Shown piece after piece: positions 23,476 through 35,347 of a stretch of DNA of 64,000 nt. Below the pieces are notes generated by a model, which was not told the DNA's origin, did no database searches, and saw only the letters and a list, made by a program, of their open reading frames with translations. The position numbers and the translations under genes were made by a program. How positions within the stretch are numbered: position 1 is the stretch's first letter; every line of letters begins with the position of its first letter. Origin of the DNA: Ganoderma boninense (lineage: Eukaryota; Basidiomycota; Agaricomycetes; Polyporales; Polyporaceae); the NCBI GenBank assembly GCA_002900995.3, contig CM035307.1, positions 186,001 to 250,000 of the forward strand, read 5' to 3'.

Positions 23476-24257
23476 TTTGCGGATGCCCCGCCGACCGTAC
23501 GTTCCTATATATGCACATACTCGACGTGTGCAGGAGGCGGTGCAACAGGAACAGAATGCATCAACGGCTGGAAGGCGTGGCGGTGTCCTTGAGTACGTAG
23601 TAAAGTGCTGGTGGACGCCCGGCGCCCGCTGCGTGTGTACATTCGAGATGGTGCAGCAGGGCGACATCAGCTCCAGATGCAACTGCCGAGCCGGCATGGT
23701 TCTTGCAGGTGCATACATAAGACGAGTTGACTACAAACGAGGCGAGGAGACGCACCGCTAGTGCTGCGTGCCGGTGCCTCTGAGGCTTGAGCCTCGCACA
23801 GCTGCCGATTCGAACTTGAACTTGAACAGCTTGAAGGATCGAGGTCTCTGCCATCAACCTTTCCCTTGTTGTTGTGCTTTTGCCAGGGCACGGGGCACAG
23901 TCATAATGATGCTCTGACGTTCGCGACGGGCATCAATCCGACGTTCTCATTCTCAACACTGACCTGGACATACACGCTGCGTGAGACTGAGACGTTGTAG
24001 TAAGAGTGAGGACGGACCCGAAAGGCACCATAACAATCGCACACACCATCCAACGGGTCGCCTCTGGGAAGATGAAGTCCTCAGACGCACAGCACAGTAC
24101 GAAACATTCAACCGGCACGCCTCCAGTCGCAGGGGTATAGGGCACACCGAGCTCGCTCTATTCCAACTATGGCTAGCCGGCATGAGCAAGGGGAGTGATA
24201 GCGACAACGTAAGAATTCAGTACACCGTAAGAGTTCAGTAGACAGCGGGAGCTCAGC
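23476..24257. other. Intergenic between dynamin and arrestin A2
   Basis: Mirror copy of 5212-5978. No gene is supported; it holds the A2 promoter. Confidence 0.55.
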
Positions 24258-27200
24258 TCAGATCCTGAAACCATGCAATCGGCGCTTGATGTCTTCCAGC
24301 CGCGTCCTTCTGTCTGCCAGCTCCTTTCTCGCCCGCGACACCTCCGGGTCTTCCTCCATGAGCTTCTCGAGGCGCTGGGGGGCATCCTTGCCCCAGAGGT
24401 CAAGCTTACCCAGGAGGTACGGCAGGAGACCGTGCGCGAAGCCCTGGACGAAGTCATGGTGGATGGCGTGCGGGACGTCATCGATGATCCGCTGTGTATA
24501 TCCGTATCCCGGGCCAGAAATTAGAGTCAGTCAGTCAGTCTCATGTGGCGGCAAACCGGAGAGAGCCTGAGAGAAGTGGGACACGCACCTTGTATGCGAC
24601 CTGGAAGTAGCTCCGCACGTCCGCCATGACGATGAGCTCCTCGATGTACTTGTCTGTGGGCAGAAGCGCCGGCAAGTCCGCTGCAGTGATATCTGAATAT
24701 CCCGGAAGCATTCTGAGCGCGGCGATGGCATCGATAACTAGTAGTAGAGGAAGAACATTCAGGGTTCAGACACTCTGCGGCAGTCATGAGAGCGGACTGA
24801 GCTCAAAGGGGGACACGCACCCGCGCGCGACGAGTGGTTGAGGTAGGGGGTTGTGTCTACGAACGTGCCACTGCCACTCCAGTGTTTGCGGCGCAGTATG
24901 CGCACTGCTTTGTAGTGGGCCAGCCACACGTCGCGAGTCGCCTCCAGGTAGTGTCCGTTCTGGGTGAAGTACGGCTCTTCCTCGCGCTCCAGCACCTGTT
25001 GCACGGCCGTCTCGCAGCGGTCGAGGTATACCGCCATGTGTGCCCGCAACTGCTCGCTATGTAGCGTTGTAGAGACAAATTGAATGGATGGAAAGGAGAA
25101 CAAGAACAGAAGACCACTTACGTGACGAACCGCCCCAGGGACGGGAACTGTTTAAAGTGGCGAGGCACCAGCTCGCCATACACGCGCGTCTCGACGAGGG
25201 TCCGGATGCCCGCGAAGCACGTCCTGGAGGGCTCGGCCCAGCGCCGGACAAAGTCCCGGATAAGGCGCGTCTTCGCCAAGTAGGGCACGTTGTGCGGGAG
25301 CTCCCAGCCCGTCGATCTGCAAGTGCGCGTCAGACATCAGACGCCTTCTAGGGGCCCTGCCCTCGTGGCGCGACGCACTCTTGTATCACCCGCCTCACGT
25401 CCAGCACCCCCATCACGACTCCCTCTTCCTCTGGGTCAGTTTCAGAGGGGACAGGTGAAATCCTTGATACCGGGGTAGCAGACCGCGAATATTCGAGGAC
25501 CCCTCGCTCTCGGGTCCCGCAGTCGGAACCAACGGCAAGTCGACAAAATCATCCTCGCGCCGCTGGGACAGCGGCGCGGGCGGCTTGCCGTACTCCGCAG
25601 GGTTTTCGAACGGCCGGAAGTCGGGCGCCGTGCAGCGGATGGCGCGTTTCAGGGCGCGATAGCGCGTCCGGCTCTCGTGCACGAACGATTTGTCGTCGCT
25701 GGTTCCGTCCACGGTCTGCTCGACCGCCTTACAGAACCGCTGGGCGAGCAGCACGATCTCCGTCGCGCTGTCCACCTGTGGGCGCGCGGGGAGCCTGGCG
25801 AGGTCGGCGAGGCACGAGGCGAGGAGCTGGTCGACAGCGGCCTTCAGCCGGGGGATCCTGGGGTGCCATTCGCGTGAGTGCTAGATCGTATGCGATGCTG
25901 CGAGAAGGGACTCACGCAGCGATGAGCATGTTCAGGAGGAGAGGACTCAAGTCGCGGATGAGCGCCTCCACCCCCAGCCGAGTCGGACCCGGGAGCGCCT
26001 TGACGTCTTTCCAGGGCACGACCGTGTCGAACACGCGCGCTGCCTGCGCTCGCGCCTGTGCGGGGGTGACCTGCCGTGCACGCTCTTCGTCGGTGGGCAG
26101 GCGGACGGCGTAGTAGCCGAGACTGAGCTTGTGCTCGCGCGCGTTGCCCGCGAATATGTCGCGCCATGCTTTCTGGCGGCCTGTTTCGCCTGGCTGGATC
26201 TTGTCTGCCTTCGTCACCACACCTGGAACGTCGTTGTATGAGCGGAGTTTGGGGGTGGATGGGAGGATGTAGTCTCACCGATGGTGCGTTCTCCGTTCGG
26301 GTCTGCTTCTTTTGCAAGCTTCATAGCCTTTTGGTTCTCCAGGTCATCTGACAGTGTTTTCAGCAGGGAATTCCATGCGCGACAAATGGACAGCAAAAGA
26401 ATGCACCTTCAGCCGGGACGGTGACCAGGATGATCGTGGACGGCTGCGAGATGTACTCATTGACCATGTCCTCAACTTGCTTCACGATCTCGTCGTCCGC
26501 GTTCGGGATGAGGCCTGCATCACGCATGCTGAGATATCAGTCACAGTGCTGAAAGATAGACGCAAGAGATGCTCACATACCGGGGAGGTCGACGAACACG
26601 AGGTCCGTGCCGTCCGGGTCGAGGATCTTCACCTCGACCACCGTGTTGCTGAACCTCTTCACCTCCGGGTCGGCCGTGTGGTCGCTGACCTGTTTGATCG
26701 TCTCGCGCGACATGCTCTTGAACCGGTCCCTGGACAGGTGCGGGCAGAGGACGGCGGCCTGCGCGCGCCGGATCCACAGCTCGACGTCGGCTTTGGTGGT
26801 GATCTCGGGGCTGAACGCCGCGTTGATGCCGTCTCCGCGGAGGAGATCGAGCAGGACCACTTGTCCGAAGACGTCAGCAACGTGCACTCCATCGGGCAGC
26901 TAGTGGGCGTGAGTATTTAAGAGGCGCTTCGGAGAGGGAGAGCGGGGACCATACCGGGTACACGTCCCCGCGTCACGGGGGACGTTGATCTATGGGCATC
27001 CGCGCGAGCGCGTTCATATTAATACGAGCAGTGATGGATGACGATGAGGGAAGTCTGCCTACCCCTGCGACAGCCTCCACGAGAGAGCTCTTCCCCGCTG
27101 GCCACGAGGAATCAGTAAGGGCAAGCTCGAGACTGAGAAGCCCTTCAGTTACTCCAGGTAGACTCAGTTAACGCACCTGACTGCTTTCCGATAACGGCGA

Positions 27201-27410
27201 TCTGGGGCAAGTCGAGGGCCTTCGCGTGGCTACAAGCGCACAGTGTCTAGTAGCGGTAGAGATAGACCGAGAAACGGAAGACACCGTGACGCACCCCAAC
27301 GCGTGCAGGTCGCGCACGAGCTCCAGCAGCTCGCGCCGCGCGCTTGCGTACCGGCTGTTCAAAATGTTGTCTGGAGGCCCGTTTTCCCTGCTGCTGCCCG
27401 AGCCTGGCAT
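24258..27410 (-). CDS. Dynamin superfamily GTPase (right copy)
   Basis: Inverted copy of the gene at 2018-5211. ATG is at 27408-27410 (MPGSGSSRENGPPDNILNSR). The frame is open further upstream to about 27593 with an Asn/Gly/Ser-rich stretch but without another ATG. G1 GKQSAGKSS, G2 RDAGTCTRCP, G3 DLPG and G4 VVTKADKI are all in frame here, unlike the left copy. The middle region continues to about 25500, where this copy has four Gs instead of five (GAGCGAGGGGTCC). That slip leads to a stop near 25413 and would cut off the GED. Downstream exons, ending LHGFRI with stop at 24258-24260, are intact in sequence. Each copy is thus broken at a different place, which may reflect consensus error. Confidence 0.83.
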
Positions 27411-28620
27411 CGTGCCGTTCGCGGACCCTGAGGTGCCAGCTGGAGAACCAAGGTCTGACGGAGGGGGTGGTGTAGATGTGGAGGAGGAACCGGATTGATC
27501 GCCGTTGTTATCGTCGCCGTTGTTCCCATTCTGGTTGTTGTGTCCGGAGCTGGATCCCTGGAACGATTCCAGCGGCGTTACCGCAAAGCACAAGATCGGA
27601 GCGAACGCCTCGACTCACAGTCGAACTCCTTCCCGGGCGCCTGGTATACTGAAACGCAGGAAGGGTGAGTGCGGTGTCGTACGGGGCTTCGAGGTTGTAC
27701 TTATAAGTAGCGGATGGAATGGCAGGCCGCGCTCGAGCAATGTGGATGCTGCGGTAATAAGAACCTTCAACCGCCAGTCCCCTCTAGACACGAGAAGGGC
27801 AGAAATCACCACGAGCTCTCCACGATGCGCAACGCGTGGGCCAAAGGGGAATGTGCGACGATTAGCTGGGGCGTACAGACCAAGAGAAGGGATCGCCACG
27901 ATAGCTCCAGGTCAGGAGAGAGGGACAGGCGTCGGCATGCGTTACGCATGGCGCATACACCTAGCAGCAGTCAAGATAAGAACTCAGAGACCGCATATGT
28001 CATGACCATATACGGATGTCATGGCGTCGAACGAGAACCCGTGCCGTGCTTCTGGCAAGTTCTTTGAAGTCGCCGCAGCGAATAGGATGCTAAGCCGTTC
28101 GATCTCGCCAGGGCCGCGATGAGAGAGCCTAAGCCCTCAGGATTGGGGGGCTGAAGGTCGATCTTCGCGCCGACGTCCCGTCAGCTAAATAGCGAGAAGC
28201 GACGACAGGTGACTACGACGCACCATCATTATTGCGCCTCTCGCGATAGGTGAGCACAGAATTTGGGCTCTGGTTGGTTCTTGTTGCTGCGACCGACAGG
28301 CGATCGAGGAACCTTCGGCTTGCAGGTATCGCTGAAAACTAATCTTTTGGAAGAGAAGGCCATGGGGGATGAGGACTTGGACTTGAGGCCAAGCGAGCAG
28401 CGAACTTGGTGGAGCAGATGGTAGCGCAAGAAAGACTTCGCTACATTGAATGCGGTGAGTATACATATCTGTCCGGGCATGCTACACGATCAAAGCTCGT
28501 CTCCACAGAGCCTGCTCTGAGAAACCATCGTCCAAACATACCAAAAAAACCAGCATGATGTGCGTCCGAATCAAGACTGCAAAAAGAGAGACCCCACGTG
28601 TTGCCGGACACTCGCCCCTG
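27411..28620. other. Intergenic between four-TM gene and dynamin (right)
   Basis: Mirror of 722-2017 with no conserved ORF. The two genes have their starts on the same strand, so this holds the dynamin promoter and the four-TM terminator. Confidence 0.5.
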
Positions 28621-29528
28621 CTACACGGTCACGGAGCGGGCCATGTTGGAGGGCGACGCCCACTCGACCGTCATCGGCGCGCGCGTGGGGCGGACCTTCG
28701 CGACGGTGGAGAGGATGGCGACGACGATGAGGCCGACGAGGACGATCCACCCGAGCCACGCGAACGCCATCATCGCGGTGAGGATGCGGCAGGGCTCGAA
28801 CTGGTAGCAGAAGGACAGGTCTGGCCAGATGCTCTGCATGCGGGTACGACGAGGGCGGGGAAAAGAGGACGCGGGCGCAGGAGACGGACACGGCGATCAA
28901 CATTCCATAGTTTCAATCGCCGATAGCATTGTCAATCGTGAGTGGACTTGGCCGTCGCGGTGAGGGCGAGGAAGGGGCAGACGTACCGTCGACACTACGC
29001 AGCCGATCAGCCAGAGCAGCCAGAGCACGGACAGCCCCCCGAGCTCGACGAGGTTCCTCGAGGCGGTCGAGGTTAGGAAATTGAAATTCGGGACCCATCC
29101 CTTTCTGGTGGACAAACTTGCGTGTGAACCACGGCTTCGCTACGGACACTAGATGGGCAAGCACGCACACGAGTGGGATGGTACCGAGCGTCATGAGAGA
29201 CACGACGAGCAACTCCGCGACGATGGGATCTGCAGAGCGTACCACGCCCGAGTCTGAGATCTGAGGATGGACAGCTTGGCTAGCCGGGGAGCCGGGACAG
29301 TAGACGCACCGTAAAAGTCGCGGCCGTTGTTCAGCGGGTCGCCTCTCGGGAGGTGGAGGGTGTAGTTGAGACGCACGGCTGTGAGGATGAACAGGAGGGC
29401 AGAAAAGACCCACTGTCGTGTTGGGAAGGTGCGGTTAAGGACCGCGGGACGGGGAATGGGAACGGGGACCGTATACTCACTAGAACGATGTACAAGGGGA
29501 GCCGAATGATTGTATGAAGGGCGTCCAT
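28621..29528 (-). CDS. Four-TM membrane protein, full copy
   Basis: Starts MDALHTIIRLPLYIVL at 29526-29528. A donor (gtgagt) follows, and the second exon encodes WVFSALLFILTAVRLNYTLH, so TM1 spans the junction. TM2 is around VAELLVVSLMTLGTIPLVCV, TM3 around GGLSVLWLLWLIGCVVST and TM4 around MAFAWLGWIVLVGLIVVAIL. The last exon is 28621 to about 28830 and ends NMARSVTV. The frame between TM2 and TM3 changes, so an intron is needed near 29100-29150 that I could not place exactly. The protein resembles MARVEL/tetraspan-type fungal membrane proteins in topology only. It lies upstream of dynamin and arrestin A in both duplicated arms; whether that linkage is functional is unknown. Confidence 0.65.
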
Positions 29529-30378
29529 GGCGGTCTACGCACTATGCAGAGATATCGAGAAAGCGCACCGGAGTCCAGCAGGCGATGTGTGCGGCAAAGA
29601 GGGAACTCCAGCAAGAGGGCCGCACTTGGCCAGCAGGCGCAGTCGAAGCGAGTTCATCGCGACCAACGTTGTGTCCGACGTTAAGCCCGACGAGGCCGCC
29701 AGGAGAAGAAAAGATGTTCTGGAAGCTGAACCCGGTTGTCATGGCTCTCGGTCGACACCGTATACAGTCCGAGGTCATGTCTCCGCGCCCGTGCGAGTTG
29801 CAATTGAACGGACAGCGCTCATTATTTTCGACCTAGTAGAAAACGTCCGAGAACGGGCCACTTATCTAGCCTTCAGGGGAATATTGGGGGGATGCAGGTC
29901 TCGAGAATCCTTCCAGACTACAATAAATGAGCTGAACGCATCTCAGCTTGCCAGAGCGTCAGAGACTTCGAGGTTTCCTGGAAGGCCTACCGAGACATTC
30001 AGAAAACAGCCACCCGAACTGAGCCCAGACGACACGCCCACAATGCGAGAGGTCAGCAGATTGGATAGTCGATCGTCGAGGACCCAGATGATGAGACGAT
30101 GATGGCAGTGAGGAAGGAAGAGCATCGTGCGCTTCCGCCGCGGTCGGGACGGTCTTCTGCCACGACGGGTCGAAGCGCTGCGCAGTGTGCAAACTCCCTC
30201 TCGCTCTCCGACCTCCTCCTCCACGTCCTGCTCAGTGCTCTCAGGAACTCAGGTGTACTATCTCTTTCTGTCTTTACTCAGAGACATCTCTACTCCTTGA
30301 TCCGTTCCTCGAACTCCTGCAATCACTTCAGTGTCATACCTACTCGACCTCTGATCGCAATCGCCGGATGGGACAATG
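29529..30378. other. Divergent intergenic region
   Basis: About 850 bp between the divergently transcribed four-TM and RWD/IMPACT genes. An ORF at 29527-30102 has no domain and is opposed by equally long frames on the other strand. No gene is called. Confidence 0.45.
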
Positions 30379-31877
30379 ACCTCTACTCCAGACACCATTG
30401 CGGATCTCATCGCCCAGCTTTCTGTAGACCCAGATCCCACACGCGAGGCCATCGCGTTGGAACTCGGCGGTGCGCGCCCTTCCCTTCCTCTCTCTGGCGA
30501 CCCTCCGCGCAGAGCCTCATCATGCCCGTGACGGACGTGCAGTCCTGCAGAGCATCTACGGTGAGGAAGCGGTGACCATCTGGAAGCCCTCGTCGCGCGC
30601 GAGCAGCAAGTCGCCGTCCCCCGATCGCGGAGCAGGCAGCCAGGGCCTAAGCGCGAAGAACACTGAGCCCGGGACGATACGTTATGAAGTGACCCTCAGG
30701 TATGTCCATATCTCTTATTTATTCTGAGCCCATGTCCCTACGATAAGTCCGGAATGCTCAAGCATGCCGAACGCAGCATCGAGGCCGACGACCCTGCCCA
30801 CCCGTCCCCGCACCCCGCGCACATCCTCGTCTCCCTGCCCCCCGCTTACCCCGCCTCCGCTCCGCCCCAGCTCCAGCTCCTCTCGCGCTACATTGGCCCC
30901 TACGGTGTCGACGCCCCGCTCTTCGGCACCGTCCTGCGCACGTACATCTCGCGCGGCGCCGTCGACTGGACGCCCGGGACCGAGTGCGTGTTCGACGGGC
31001 TCGAGTGGGTCAAGGAGCGCTGCGTCGAGTGGATGGGCGAGCGGCTGAGCGAGCGGGCGGCCGGGGAGCTGATGCGGGAGGACGAGCGCGAGCGTACGCG
31101 CGGGCACGAGGAGGAAGCCAACGAGCACCCGCCGGATGGAAAGGGCGGTCACGGTGTAAGCGGAGGGAGAAGCGGGATGGTGCGCGCGGTGGTTGACGCG
31201 GCGTCAGCGCCAGCGCCAGCGGAGATGCCGCCTGGGATCACGATCGCGGAGGCGGAGCCGATACTGGACCGCAAAAGCTCGTTCGTCGGTCGCGCGTGTC
31301 GTATAACAGACCCATCGCAGGTATGTGCCGTATGTTCATCTGCGCTCGCGGTCTTGGTGGGTCGAACATCGCTCACGAGGAGGTTGCAGGTCCCCATCAT
31401 CCTCGCGCATCTCACGTCGGACCGGCGAATAGCTCGCGCCGCACATCCCGTCATCAACGCTTGGCGCTGTCGTGTGGGCTCTATTCTCCACCAAGGTACA
31501 TTTGCTGGTTGCTGGACTAACAATGTCACGCTGAACTTCATGTATTCAGATAATGACGACGACGGGGAGACTGCGGCTGGAGGACGATTAGCACACCTAT
31601 TGCAAATCTTGGTATGGGCCGCGAGGCTCCTCTCTCTTCTTCTTCAGACATGGACGCGTGGTGCTGATGCTGTGCTCTCGCTATCCAGGAGGTCGAAAAT
31701 GTGCTCGTGATCGTGACGCGCTACTTCGGCGGCATCCACCTAGGGCCGGACAGGTTCAAGCACATCAACCAGGCCGCGCGAAACGCCCTCGAGCTAGGTG
31801 GGTTCCTCGACGTCCCGGACGACGATCATGGTGGGCGGAAGCACGGGAAGCAGGGTAGAAATACAGCGAAACGCTGA
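30379..31877 (+). CDS. YIH1: RWD-IMPACT family protein (YIH1-like)
   Basis: IMPACT/Yih1 binds Gcn1 and restrains activation of the kinase Gcn2 by uncharged tRNA; it is a cytosolic regulator of the amino-acid starvation response. The start is MTSTPDTIADLIAQLSVDPD at 30379. The N-terminal RWD domain shows LQSIYGEEAVTIW (about 30540-30580) and the typical HILVSLPPAYPASAPPQL (about 30820-30870). The C-terminal UPF0029/IMPACT domain begins VPIILAHLTSDRRIARAAHP (about 31391) and carries its signature across two introns: DNDDDGETAAGGRLAHLL, then VENVLVIVTRYFGGIHLGPD (about 31695-31755). The gene ends GRNTAKR with stop at 31875-31877. About six short introns are inferred. It is single copy here and looks intact and conserved. 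Confidence 0.87.
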
Positions 31878-32307
31878 TGTGGTGCAATGAAGTAATTCCT
31901 TGGATACCCTGCTGAACATTCGAAAATCTGACGCGGGTGCGCTTACATCCCCAAAAGAACCTACCAGGTTCCCGTGAGCTGACTTAGTTTGGCCTTAAGC
32001 CGTTCGCGCTGAACGGTGGAGCGTCTTGGCCGCGGTGCCTTGTTTTTGCCACATAGCGGAAGCCGCTTCCTTGGCGTAATGAATTTTGAAAGACTGCCCA
32101 GAGACGCACGCCCGGGCTCGAAGATCGCGAGCGTACTCTAGGGGACATGCAATGGTATTAAGTGGGGCATGGTAGTGCTGAACCACGCCGGCGTTCGTAA
32201 CGGCGGGGCTTTGCTGCTGCTTTGTACTCGGAACTGGAGAGCCAGCATGGACCGCGGCTGTCGAGGCATCTCGGAGAGTCCAACAACATTGGCGAGGAGA
32301 GCTAGCC
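31878..32307. other. Convergent intergenic region
   Basis: 430 bp between the 3' ends of the YIH1-like gene and the single-pass membrane protein. Nothing is recognisable. Confidence 0.5.
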
Positions 32308-33661
32308 TCACGGTCGTCTTGAGAGGGCCCCCCCTCCAGACTCCGGCAAACACAAGCCCACTTGCGGCTCCCTTGAGCTTGAGAGTCTCCTGCCCCTCGA
32401 CGGCTGCTGTTGCTGTCCCCCTCCTGCTGCCGGATCTACGACTGCCGAGTCGCTCGAGTATAGAGAGCGTGGTCCCATCGCGCCGTCAGTGGCTGATCCA
32501 ATCCCAGTACTAGTCGACGGAGGCGGGCGGGCGCTCGGAGGCGGGGATAGGCCGGTGGGCGTGGGCAGGGAGAGTGTCGCGGAGAGCGTGGGCGTCGACA
32601 TGGCCGTCATCGCTTGCTTTTGGGAGGGGGCCTCATCAGCACCAGCACTCCGCCAGGAACCGAAGGGCCGGATCGCTGTTAACATTACGCACCGGGCGGA
32701 CGCACGCTGTCAGCTAACCAGGCGAGGACAAATGCCAATGCCACCTGAGACCTGAGACGAGCACTTACGGGGATCGGGATCTGCGAAGGGGCTGCTGGCA
32801 TGATTCAGCCGTCTGCGGCGGCGGAGGTAGACGAGGAGGAGCGCGAGGGCGAGCACGAGGGCTGCGCCGCCGACAACCCCTCCTGCGATTGCGCCTGCGT
32901 GGGTGTGTGAGGCGGATCCGGGGGTGGTGGACGTGTTTGCATTTGATGGGGACGTTTGGCTGCTCTGCGGAGCCGCTGGGATGACAGAGTCTGAGGTGGT
33001 CGCTGATTGCGATGCGGTCAATGATGAGCCTGAGGGCGTGGAGGACGTCGTGAGCGGCCGAGAGTCTGAAAGTGAATGAGAGGTGGAGGAAGAGGTAGAG
33101 GAGGAAGAGGCTGTTGTTGTAGTTGTTGGAGAGGACAAGGACGAAGACGAGGAGGTGAAAGAAGAGGTGGAAGACGTCGTCGTCGTCGTCGAAGCGGCGG
33201 AGGGAATGTACTCGATATAGTCGAGCCAGAAGACGTTCGGGCTCGTCCCGTTGATGTTGGTGATGACGAGCGTGTGGTCGCCAGGCGCAAGGGTCTTGGA
33301 GGTGAAGAACGTCACGTTCAGCTGGGCGAAGCCAGGCGGGATGATGGGGGCCGTGTACGAGCCCGCGTCGGAGCCGTCGAGCGTGTAGAGCGTCGTCGGG
33401 ACGCCGTGCACGTCGACGGAGCCCAGGGACCCTACGACGACTACCTGGGTTCCTGCCGTGGTTTTTCAGAGAAAACGCGGAGAGATGCAAGAGGACCGCG
33501 CATGACGTACCCGTGAAACTGAGGGTCGCGGTCAGACCTGCGGCTGCGGCGCCGTGCTTCGTACCGTCGAGCTCGGCTCCGTTCTCGAACGCCTGCCACC
33601 CGGGCGAGTACTGTATGCGGGGATCCGCGTCGTCGACGATAACCCAGTTCGAGGAGGCCAT
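32308..33661 (-). CDS. Single-pass membrane protein with Ser/Thr-rich stalk
   Basis: Starts MASSNWVIVDDADPRIQYSP at 33659-33661. A lectin-like/galactose-binding-like ectodomain type common in Agaricomycetes follows: TLDGSDAGSYTAPIIPPGF, then APGDHTLVITNINGTSPNVF and WLDYIEYIPS. Next comes a Ser/Thr-rich stalk of about 100 residues that would be heavily O-glycosylated, then one TM helix (GAIAGGVVGGAALVLALALL) and a basic stop-transfer YLRRRRR. A phase-1 intron (about 32690-32772) leads to a Pro/Ser-rich cytoplasmic tail ending ALSRRP. No classical N-terminal signal peptide is visible, so its start or topology may be mis-set. The architecture recalls Mid2/Wsc-like surface sensors, but the family is unassigned. 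Confidence 0.72.
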
Positions 33662-35347
33662 CACGCTGGTCGAAGGAGTGTGGGTATGTGAGCGGGAAGG
33701 ACCAATATTACGCCGGCATGGAAGGGGTGGGGGCGGGGGCGTGCCCGAGCTCGGGCTTATACACGCGGGGAAGAAAGGCGGCGTGAACGACCACCGGTTC
33801 TTGGTCCCGTTCCTGAATCAGCATGCCTGCATTTGCATTTGATACAATGATAGGTGCGAAGCGATGCGTACAGGGATCGCTGGCGTGCGTCCCAGACCCG
33901 TTCTGGGAACAGGGTGCCAATCATGTCAGTCAGTCGGTGACTTGTAGCAGCCACGGGCATCAAAGAATTGAAATTTGACCTACGTGCAGCACATAACACT
34001 GAATCATGATGTCTGATCCTGGTCTCCGTCGGAGGGTATTTGCTATTAAAATATGTGTTCCTGTTCACGGGTCATTGTGAAGGACTGAAGGTCATCAGGT
34101 CGTCTTGCGAATTCCTCTGTGCAAACGAAATAGTATCCTGCGCCAATTGATGGGGCTATGGGGCTGATCAGCAAGAGAGTATTCCTCGTCGTTGTAGGAT
34201 CTCAGACCGCTTGTGGGCCACGGATTGCCGTCACAGTACTTCCAAACCTTCAGTTTGTTATGTGTATGCGTTCATCAGTCAACTGTTCATTGAAATCAGT
34301 TTTACCTTTAGTACTGACAATTGGAATCAGTGAAAACGCACCGAATGCCAGCCTGTCATGCATGCATGCCTTGGGAAATTCGAAAAAAGCGTTGATCACG
34401 CTATCGCTGTCAGTGGACCATCGTGGGTCCAAAATGTGAACAATGACGTAGAGAACTCGACTTGTACATCTTCATCGGGAAGGAATGACCATGGATCTGC
34501 GAACGAGAGCAATGATCGCCTTGTTCAAGGTCGCACGGAGTAGTCGCAGTCTCAGAGGGGAGACCCAGACGAGACCAGAGAACGCCCATTGGCCGAGAGG
34601 AGTCATGTGATCTCCCGACGCGTGACGTCACGCGTTTCGAACTCCGTCCTCCGAGTCGAGGATCGTTGAACTGGAACACCTGCAAGCGACCTCACGGCAA
34701 CTGTTTCGCCTCTCCTGTGGGTCTTGATGTGTCTGTCTCTTACATATGTGTCTTTTTTCCATCGTTGTTGCCACTGACGCTCTAACTAATCCTGGGTTTG
34801 ACCCGGAGTTTCCGCCGACTCCTTCAAGTTGGAGTTCGCCGGCGTCGTGATAGTGAACTCAGAGCATGAAGACCTCCCGGGATACCCTCAATTTCTATGT
34901 ACTCCAGCGGCTGTGGGAAGTTTATCTGGCTCAGGTATCTATACATCGAATTGGCATAATCCAAGGGTCAAGCATCCTAACTAACAATTGGTTTCTTCAG
35001 GCACATTTCCTCAGCCGTTGAAGGGTGACATTCTCTCTCCCGATGGCTTTGCTTGTCGCACGGCGTATGCTCCCCCATTCCTTATTGTGCGTCACTCACT
35101 GTAGGTGAACATTATAGTAGCTAGGGCTCACCGTTCGATCTGTATGGGCGCTCGATTGACAGGTGGTCTGGCGAGGCAGTGCACATATACACGGCCTCCG
35201 CACAGTGACAGAACAGCCGGCGCCCTCCCTAGGACGCGCGTGGAGGAGGAGGCACACTCCTGAGGGACCCTCGCCATTGCCCCCCCTCCCTCCAATCTGC
35301 CGCTCACATCCCGTCTCATCGTCCTCGTCGCTCGTCCTCCGACATCT
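33662..35347. other. Long intergenic stretch, no gene seen
   Basis: About 1.7 kb. Short open frames (for example 34158-34439 and 35096-35605 minus) carry no recognisable domain, and those opposite the next gene are shadows. I see no tRNA or transposon ends here. Confidence 0.45.

Larger units (their letters stand above)
21530..29340. repeat. Right arm of large inverted duplication
   Basis: Reverse-complement counterpart of 1-7790, carrying arrestin A2, the dynamin-like gene and most of the four-TM gene in the same order and relative spacing. Confidence 0.85.

Noticed and set aside
27168..27593. Upstream start MCFAVTP for the right dynamin copy
   Set aside because: The codon is TTG, not ATG, and the left copy has a stop in this stretch; the ATG at 27408-27410 is shared by both copies.
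29527..30102. 191-codon plus-strand ORF in the divergent intergenic region
   Set aside because: No domain, no plausible splice partners, and equally long frames on the opposite strand.
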